A stretch of 64,000 nucleotides of DNA. Origin: JBBDWK01 sp040902885 (lineage in GTDB: Bacteria; Acidobacteriota; Terriglobia; Bryobacterales; Bryobacteraceae). The notes below the pieces were generated by a model. The model was given only the letters and a program-made list of their open reading frames with translations, was not told the DNA's origin and did not search any database. This document shows, in pieces, positions 58,886 through 64,000 of the stretch (position 1 is its first letter; every line of letters starts with the position of its first letter). Made by a program: the position numbers and the translations under genes. The stretch lies in contig JBBDWK010000075.1 in NCBI GenBank assembly GCA_040902885.1, positions 33,613-97,612 on the forward strand, written 5' to 3'.

Positions 58886-59705
58886 CCTGATTTTCGTCAG
58901 CCTGGCGCTGCCGATCGCAACGGGGTGCGCCAGGCGCTACCGTGTGGACGGTCTGCTGCTGGCCGTGGACCGGCCGCGCCAGGCGATCACCGTTTCCCAC
59001 CGCACCATTCCCGGCTTCATGAACGCGATGGCGATGCCGTTTCGCGTGCGCGACGCCCGCGAGATGGAGAACCTCTCGCCCGGCGCGCGCATCGGTTTCC
59101 GGCTGACCGTGGAAAAGGACGCATCGTACATCGACCGTCTGCGAATTCGCAAAGCGGATTTGGATGATGACGATCTGCCTCTGCCCAAGCCGTCCGAAAC
59201 GGTGGCCATCGGCGAGCCGGTCCCGGATTTTACGCTGACGGACCAGGCCGGCGCCCGGACGCGGCTGTCCGACTTTCAGGGCAAGGTGCTGGCGGTGAAT
59301 TTCATCTATACGCGCTGTCCGCTGCCGGAGGTCTGCCCGCGTCTTTCCGCAAACTTCTCCAGATTGCAGCGGCGGTTCCGCGAGCAACTTGGCAAGGACC
59401 TGATACTGCTCTCCGTGACCATCGATCCACGGTACGACGCTCCCGAAGTTCTCTCTGGATACGCTAAGATCTGGAAAGCCGACCCGCGCGGATGGCGCTT
59501 TCTAACCGGAGATCTGGCGAGCGTGGAATCCGTGGCGCGGCGGTTTGGCATGGTCTACTGGCCCGAAGAGGGACTGCTGACGCACACGTCGCAAACCGGC
59601 GTGATCGCGCGGGACGGCACTCTGGCAGCGCTGGTGGAGGGGTCCGGCTACCTGGTGAATCAACTGGGCGATCTGATTGCCGCCCAACTGGAGGCTTCCC
59701 GATGA
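58836..59705 (+). CDS. Lipoprotein fusing a CusF-like copper domain to a SCO1-like domain
   Basis: Protein of about 289 residues starting at GTG 58836 inside the FkbM gene (GGAG lies 10 bases upstream). The signal ends with a lipobox-like IATGC. Residues about 35-100 resemble the CusF copper-binding domain (VSHRTIPGFMNAMAMPFRVR, with the usual H, W/F and M-x-M pattern). Residues about 125-285 are a SCO1/SenC thioredoxin fold with YTRCPLPEVCP (cysteines spaced by five residues, as in one SCO subfamily) and a later HTSQTGVI histidine. It probably delivers copper to, or keeps reduced, the copper site of an oxidase. The fusion of the two copper modules is notable. Confidence 0.83.
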   Translation: MPKRKAAFAPTFCIFVSLIFVSLALPIATGCARRYRVDGLLLAVDRPRQAITVSHRTIPGFMNAMAMPFRVRDAREMENLSPGARIGFRLTVEKDASYIDRLRIRKADLDDDDLPLPKPSETVAIGEPVPDFTLTDQAGARTRLSDFQGKVLAVNFIYTRCPLPEVCPRLSANFSRLQRRFREQLGKDLILLSVTIDPRYDAPEVLSGYAKIWKADPRGWRFLTGDLASVESVARRFGMVYWPEEGLLTHTSQTGVIARDGTLAALVEGSGYLVNQLGDLIAAQLEASR

Positions 59706-61363
59706 TTGGAACGCTGAAACCGCGCCTGCTGCCGCTCTTTGTGGTTGCGGCCGCGGCCTGCATGGCTCAGAAGCAGCCTGCCCAGCCTGCGCGCGATCTC
59801 TGCGCGCCGCCGCCGGGCGGCGCCGCGCCCTCGCTGCCCGCCCGGCTTATGAGCGGACAGGGCAACATTCATTTCCCCATCACCACGTCCAACCCCGAGG
59901 CGCAGAAATTTTTCGACCAGGGCGTGAACCAGATGCATTCGTTCTGGGCCACGGAAGCCGAGCGCTCGTTCCTGCAAGCGGCAGCACTCGACCCGCAAGC
60001 GCCCATGCCGCACTGGGGGATCGCCATGGCGGCCGCCGGAGATTATCGGCCGCGCTTTCAACTGATGCGCGACGGTGTCACGCGGCGCAATCCCGCGCCA
60101 ACCCGTCTGAACCCCCAAGGCGGCGCGGCGCGTGCCATCGAGGCCGCAAAGAAGGCGCTCGATCTGAGCCAGGCGCCCGGCAAGGCCACGGATCTGGAGA
60201 AGCTTTATATCGCTTCCATCGCCGCCCGCCGCGACGGTAACATTGCGGACAAAGACGAAGCCTACATACAGGGCCTACGGTCGATTGCGGCGAAGTATCC
60301 CGAGGAGGTGGAAGCCCGGACCTTCCTCGCGCTGCACTTGATGCGCGGCTTTACGACGCCGGATAAAAAACCGCGCGAAGGCAGCATGGAGGCGGTCCAG
60401 ATTCTGCGCAGCCTGTTGGCGAAGGCCCCAAATCATCCGGGCGTGCATCACTACGCGATTCACGGTTTTGAAGGCTCGCACTTCGCAAAAGACGCCTGGG
60501 AGAGCTGCCGGCGGTATCCGGAGCTGACCAGCAATATTCCGCACGCCCTGCACATGCCGGGGCACATCTGGGCGCAGACCGGCAAGTGGCAGGAGGCGGC
60601 GAAAGCCTTTGAAGACGCCGCCGCGAACGAGCTGGGCTATATCCGCGCCGACCAGCTCTACAGCCGCGGCCATCACGGCCACAACGTACACTTTCTCGTA
60701 TCCACCTACGGGTTCCAGGGTGAATATGAGAAGGCGCTCGAGGCGGCGCGCGGCCTGCTGGAGTTCAAGGAGAACCCGCGCGAAGCCGCTGCTGTCGACA
60801 ACGTATACAGCACCTGGCGGCAGGGCTGGTTCGGGATCCTGCGCACGCTGGTGCATTTCGAAAAGTGGGACGAGATTCTGGACGGCCAAACGCTGCCGGC
60901 GTACGACAAGCCGCGCGAGCAGGCGTGGAAGCACTGGGCGCGCGGGCTGGCCTTGGCAGCCAAGGGCGACGTGAAGGGCGCGAAACAGGAAGCCAAGGCC
61001 ATGGACGCCGCCTTCAAGGACTATGGCAAAAAAGCCAAAGGCGATACGCCGCCGCAGTTGCTGGTGGCGCGCATGGAACTGGACGGACACATTGCGGACG
61101 CCGCGAACAAGCCGGAGAAGGCGTTGCGCGTGCTGAAGGCGGCGGCCGTGAAGGAGCGCGCGCTGAACTACACCGAGCCGCCGTCGTATCCCCGTCCCGT
61201 TCTGGAGGTGCTGGGCGCGAAAGCCTTGAAGCACCGCAGGCCGGACATCGCGGAGGCAGCATTCCGCGAAGCTCTGGAACAGTACCCGGAGAGCCGGCGC
61301 GCCCGGGCCGGGCTGGAAGAAGCGGCGCGCCTTTCGGGCAAGCCCGTGAACGCCCGGCTTTGA
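59702..61363 (+). CDS. Secreted TPR-repeat protein
   Basis: Protein of 553 residues from ATG at 59702, which overlaps the SCO gene stop. It has a signal peptide (LLPLFVVAAAACMAQ). TPR-like helical repeats run throughout. The first unit is EAQKFFDQGVNQMHSFWATEA, cut here to FFDQGVNQMHSFWATEA, then AALDPQAPMPHWGIAMA, characteristic of a family seen beside copper and thioredoxin-like genes. Histidine-rich segments are HHYAIHGFEGSHF and HALHMPGHIW. Function is unknown, likely protein interaction in the periplasm; the His-rich parts may bind metal. Confidence 0.78.
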   Translation: MIGTLKPRLLPLFVVAAAACMAQKQPAQPARDLCAPPPGGAAPSLPARLMSGQGNIHFPITTSNPEAQKFFDQGVNQMHSFWATEAERSFLQAAALDPQAPMPHWGIAMAAAGDYRPRFQLMRDGVTRRNPAPTRLNPQGGAARAIEAAKKALDLSQAPGKATDLEKLYIASIAARRDGNIADKDEAYIQGLRSIAAKYPEEVEARTFLALHLMRGFTTPDKKPREGSMEAVQILRSLLAKAPNHPGVHHYAIHGFEGSHFAKDAWESCRRYPELTSNIPHALHMPGHIWAQTGKWQEAAKAFEDAAANELGYIRADQLYSRGHHGHNVHFLVSTYGFQGEYEKALEAARGLLEFKENPREAAAVDNVYSTWRQGWFGILRTLVHFEKWDEILDGQTLPAYDKPREQAWKHWARGLALAAKGDVKGAKQEAKAMDAAFKDYGKKAKGDTPPQLLVARMELDGHIADAANKPEKALRVLKAAAVKERALNYTEPPSYPRPVLEVLGAKALKHRRPDIAEAAFREALEQYPESRRARAGLEEAARLSGKPVNARL

Positions 61364-62340
61364 TATCGGTTCGAATTATCGGCGCCGGTCCCGCTGGCAC
61401 GGCGGCCGCTCTGGCGGCTCTCTCCGCGGGAGCGCGGGTCATCGTCTACGAGCAGTCCGGGTTTCCCCGCCACAAAGTCTGCGGCGAGTTTCTTTCGCCC
61501 GAGATCGCGCCGATTCTCGAACAGCTTGGCGCGACGGCCGCCTTCCGCGAACGGCGCCCGGCCCGCGTGGAGCGGGTGACGCTGCATTTTGGAAAGGCCG
61601 CGAAACGCTGGCGGTTGAGCGAGCCGGGCTTCGGCCTGAGCCGGTACGCTCTGGACGACCTGCTGTTACAGCACGCTCTGGCCCGCGGGACGGAGCTGAT
61701 CCAGGGGCGCGCGGAACCCGATAATCAGCCCACGGTCGTCGCGCACGGGCGAAAACAGGCGGCAAGCGGCACGCGTCTCTTCGGATTCAAGGCGCACTTC
61801 CAAGGGCCTTGCGACGACGAAGTGAGTCTTTTCTTCTTCGCCGGCTGCTACGCCGGAGTCAGCCCCGTGGAGAACGGCGCGACCAATGTCTGCGGCGTGG
61901 CGCCGGAAGACGTGCTTCAAACCTGCGGATTTGACGTGGACGCGCTGCTCGAAAGGAGCGAAATGCTGCGCGAGCGCGTTCGCCCTCTTTCCAGAAGTAC
62001 GAACTGGCTCTTCAGCGGCCCTCTCGTGTTTCGCGAGAATTTTTCCGGCCTGACCGAGCCGCATCTCTACCTCGCCGGCGACGCGCTGGGCTTCGTCGAC
62101 CCGTTCACGGGATCCGGCGTTCTCGCGGCACTGCTTACAGGACGGCTCGCCGGGACAGCGGCGGCCCGTGGACTGAGCTCCGCCGATCATATGCGCGAAT
62201 GCCGCGGCAAATTGTATTTTCAGTATCAATTGGCCGCGCTCTTCCGGAGGGCGGTGGCAACGGGCCTGGCGGATCGTCTGGTTCCGCTGGTTCCCGGACG
62301 CCTTCTGTTCTGGGTCACCAGACCGAAAGTCTCCGTGTAG
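61360..62340 (+). CDS. FAD-dependent oxidoreductase (geranylgeranyl-reductase-like)
   Basis: Protein of 326 residues starting at a TTG that overlaps the TPR stop (TTGA). FAD-binding motifs are VRIIGAGPAGTAAALAALSA (about 4-23), YEQSGFPRHKVCGEFLSP and LYLAGDALGFVDPFTGSGVL near 240. This pattern matches the geranylgeranyl reductase/halogenase-like flavoprotein family, which reduces or oxidises lipid, isoprenoid or polyketide intermediates. With the ketosynthase and methyltransferase upstream it suggests a small lipid or polyketide tailoring set. It is the last gene of the run; a stem-loop follows. Confidence 0.83.
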   Translation: MISVRIIGAGPAGTAAALAALSAGARVIVYEQSGFPRHKVCGEFLSPEIAPILEQLGATAAFRERRPARVERVTLHFGKAAKRWRLSEPGFGLSRYALDDLLLQHALARGTELIQGRAEPDNQPTVVAHGRKQAASGTRLFGFKAHFQGPCDDEVSLFFFAGCYAGVSPVENGATNVCGVAPEDVLQTCGFDVDALLERSEMLRERVRPLSRSTNWLFSGPLVFRENFSGLTEPHLYLAGDALGFVDPFTGSGVLAALLTGRLAGTAAARGLSSADHMRECRGKLYFQYQLAALFRRAVATGLADRLVPLVPGRLLFWVTRPKVSV

Positions 62341-62350
62341 GACTAAAAGA

Positions 62351-62383
62351 ACCGACGGGGGCTCGGAGGTTACCCCCGCCGGT
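62351..62383 (+). terminator. Stem-loop after the flavoprotein gene
   Basis: ACCGACGGGGG (62351-62361) pairs with CCCCCGCCGGT (62373-62383), one mismatch, and is followed by TTG. It is 10 bases past the stop codon and is the best terminator candidate for the ketosynthase operon. The region 62384-62561 shows only a short TTCGAACC/GGTTCAAA palindrome and no gene. Confidence 0.5.
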
Positions 62384-62561
62384 TTGACCGCAAATGCCTG
62401 TTCGAACCTTGCGGTTCAAACGAGGACGCGCGGTACCAAGCTAAATTCTGGGACGTAGTATATATCAGGGGGGTTACGTAAGGGAAGCGCCAGAACCAGC
62501 GTCAAATCAGCCTGTTGCTTCGTGTGATGTACAATATTCCCTCCGTCAAGGCAACCGCACT

Positions 62562-63932
62562 ATGAACCGCCGATCGTTCTTGAGCATCTCCACGGGCGCC
62601 GCGATGACCGGGCTTTCCGCTGCGCAGTCGCGGCCGCCCAACGTCGTCCTGATCTATGCCGACGACCTCGGGTATGGCGACCTCGGTTGCTACGGCAGCC
62701 CTCTCCGCACGCCCAACCTGGATGGCATGGCGCGCGAGGGCATCCGGTTCACGCATTTCTACTCCGCCAACCCGGTCTGCTCCCCGTCGCGGGCGGCGCT
62801 GTTGACCGGGCGCTATCCGACCCGCGTGGGCGTGCCGCGCGTGCTGTTCCCCTACGACAAGACCGGTCTACCGGATTCCGAAGTGACCATCGCACAGATG
62901 TTGAAAGCCAAGAACTACCGGACCATGTGCGTGGGCAAGTGGCACCTCGGGCATCTGCCGGAGTTCCTGCCGACGAACCGCGGGTTCGACTCATACTACG
63001 GCATTCCTTACAGCAACGACATGAAGCCGCCGGTGCTGCTGCACAATACGGAAGTCGTGGAATCGGAGGCTACGCAGGAGACGCTGACGCCGCGCTACAC
63101 CGAGCAGGCCGTACGATTCATCGAGCGCTCCGGAAACGAGCCGTTTTTCCTCTACATGCCGCACACCTTCCCGCACATCCCGTTGTTCGCGTCGCCGCGC
63201 TTCCGGGGGAAATCGCCCGCGGGCATCTACGGCGACGTGGTCGAGGAGGTCGATTGGAGCGTGGGCGAGGTACTGAACACGCTGCGCAAGCAGGGCCTGG
63301 ACGGCAACACCCTGGTGATGTTCTCGAGCGATAACGGGCCGTGGTTCCAGGGCAGTCCGGGCAGACTGCGCGGGCGCAAGGGGATGACCTGGGAAGGCGG
63401 CGTGCGCGTGCCGATGATCGCCCGCATGCCTGGGCGCATTCCCAAGGGACGGGTGTGCGACGGCGTCGCCTCCACCATGGATGTGCTGCCCACGCTGAGC
63501 GGCCTGTGCGGCGTTCCCCGGCCGAAGAATTCGCTGGATGGAATCGACATATGGCCGCTGCTGGCCGGGCAGAAGGACGAACTGGAGCGCGAAACGCTGC
63601 TCTACTTCGATAACGTGAACTTGCAGTGCGCCCGGATGGGGCGCTGGAAACTGCACGTCTCGCGCTACAACAACGTCACCTACTCGCCCGCTCCTCAAGG
63701 AGGGCGAGTGAACCTGCCGCTGCGCAATCCCGAGTTGTACGACCTGATCGCCGACCCGAACGAAAGCTACGATGCCGCCGCCGGACATCCGCAAGTGGTG
63801 GCGCAAATTCAGTCCCGCATCGAAACGCTGATGGCCGGCTTCCCGGAAAACATCCGGAACGCCTGGGCCGAAACCAAAGCGCGCAAGACGGCGCCCTCGG
63901 CGACGGGGGCCGTCACGCGGCCCGCGCCGTAG
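62562..63932 (+). CDS. Tat-exported arylsulfatase-like sulfatase
   Basis: Formylglycine sulfatase of 456 residues, hydrolysing sulfate esters of sugars or small molecules in the periplasm. A Tat-type signal (MNRRSFLSISTGAAMTGLSA) is followed by metal ligands D34-D35 in YADDLGYGD. The modification site is CSPSRAALLTGR, with C73 to be converted to formylglycine, and KWHLGH and SSDNG blocks follow. The normal C-terminal sub-domain is present. No sulfatase-maturating enzyme gene is in the window. Sulfated-polysaccharide use would fit the many secreted carbohydrate-active proteins here. Confidence 0.9.
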   Translation: MNRRSFLSISTGAAMTGLSAAQSRPPNVVLIYADDLGYGDLGCYGSPLRTPNLDGMAREGIRFTHFYSANPVCSPSRAALLTGRYPTRVGVPRVLFPYDKTGLPDSEVTIAQMLKAKNYRTMCVGKWHLGHLPEFLPTNRGFDSYYGIPYSNDMKPPVLLHNTEVVESEATQETLTPRYTEQAVRFIERSGNEPFFLYMPHTFPHIPLFASPRFRGKSPAGIYGDVVEEVDWSVGEVLNTLRKQGLDGNTLVMFSSDNGPWFQGSPGRLRGRKGMTWEGGVRVPMIARMPGRIPKGRVCDGVASTMDVLPTLSGLCGVPRPKNSLDGIDIWPLLAGQKDELERETLLYFDNVNLQCARMGRWKLHVSRYNNVTYSPAPQGGRVNLPLRNPELYDLIADPNESYDAAAGHPQVVAQIQSRIETLMAGFPENIRNAWAETKARKTAPSATGAVTRPAP

Positions 63933-64000
63933 CAACCGCTCCCTCCGGTCACGGCTTCCATGAGAAAGCCGGTCCTTGTCAAGCACCGCGCCCCCGTAAA
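63933..64000. other. Right edge, no gene resolved
   Basis: An ATG at 63960 opens MRKPVLVKHRAPV and runs off the edge, but 13 codons are too few to judge. Nothing else is recognisable. Confidence 0.3.

Noticed and set aside
62384..62470. tRNA-like T-arm (GGTTCAAAC) after the flavoprotein gene
   Set aside because: No acceptor or anticodon stem pairs at the right distance; it is a short local palindrome.

Overview
The window looks like a chromosomal stretch from an Acidobacteriota of the Solibacter/Bryobacter type. The evidence is gene content: an Oar-like TonB receptor with a carboxypeptidase-regulatory N-terminus, DUF1549/DUF1553 and DUF1501 proteins, a PVC-type CxxCH protein, tandem VWFA-related secreted proteins, DUF4097 and LiaF-like membrane proteins beside an ECF sigma factor, a Gram-negative envelope (kdsA, kdsB) and high GC. 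Several palindromic intergenic repeats of a kind often seen in acidobacterial genomes add to this. The assignment is inference; there is no rRNA or tRNA gene in the window.

Layout. 1-2000: a short accessory region on the minus strand with a 3'-truncated wrbA, a frameshifted gene remnant, a well-formed integron attC site and a BrnTA toxin-antitoxin pair that reads like an integron cassette. 2049-10724: secreted carbohydrate-related proteins (DUF5060 glycoside-hydrolase-like, TonB receptor, parallel beta-helix), with a HicAB pair and a VOC protein between them. 10839-17343: dnaG-rpoD, then a deoxypyrimidine cluster (dcd, dut, tandem-domain thyX). 17425-21344: a nuo operon of the order A-C-D-E-F with no nuoB. 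21401-26507: thiS, a tiny zinc-ribbon protein behind a near-consensus promoter, serS, a four-helix-bundle protein, a UdgX-type uracil-DNA glycosylase, a D-threonine-aldolase-like enzyme and plsC. 26543-27176: a toxin-antitoxin pair whose PIN toxin is frameshifted.

27473-34185 is a minus-strand run of secreted or membrane proteins with a ceramidase-like protein and a large haem/HEAT lipoprotein. 34225-36785 is MFS-queC-queE. 36702-40241 is an ECF sigma/anti-sigma operon ending in DUF4097. 40438-43724 holds a flippase-like membrane protein, nrdR and a second RpoD-like sigma factor. 43821-47416 is a DUF1549/DUF1553 plus DUF1501 pair, 47475-49666 two VWA proteins and a small protein, and 49743-53011 an overlapping kdsB-pyrG-kdsA unit (KDO synthesis and CMP activation with its CTP supply). 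After that come a pilin-like protein, a kinase-like protein coupled to a divergent enolase, a SET-domain protein, and a five-gene overlapping run (ketosynthase, FkbM methyltransferase, CusF-SCO fusion, TPR protein, flavin oxidoreductase). A sulfatase closes the window.

The most unusual items are the attC/BrnTA cassette, the tandem ThyX in which the usual signature looks divided between the two halves, the divergent enolase, the two primary-type sigma factors and the nuo operon lacking nuoB. All family assignments were made by reading motifs by eye, without database searches.
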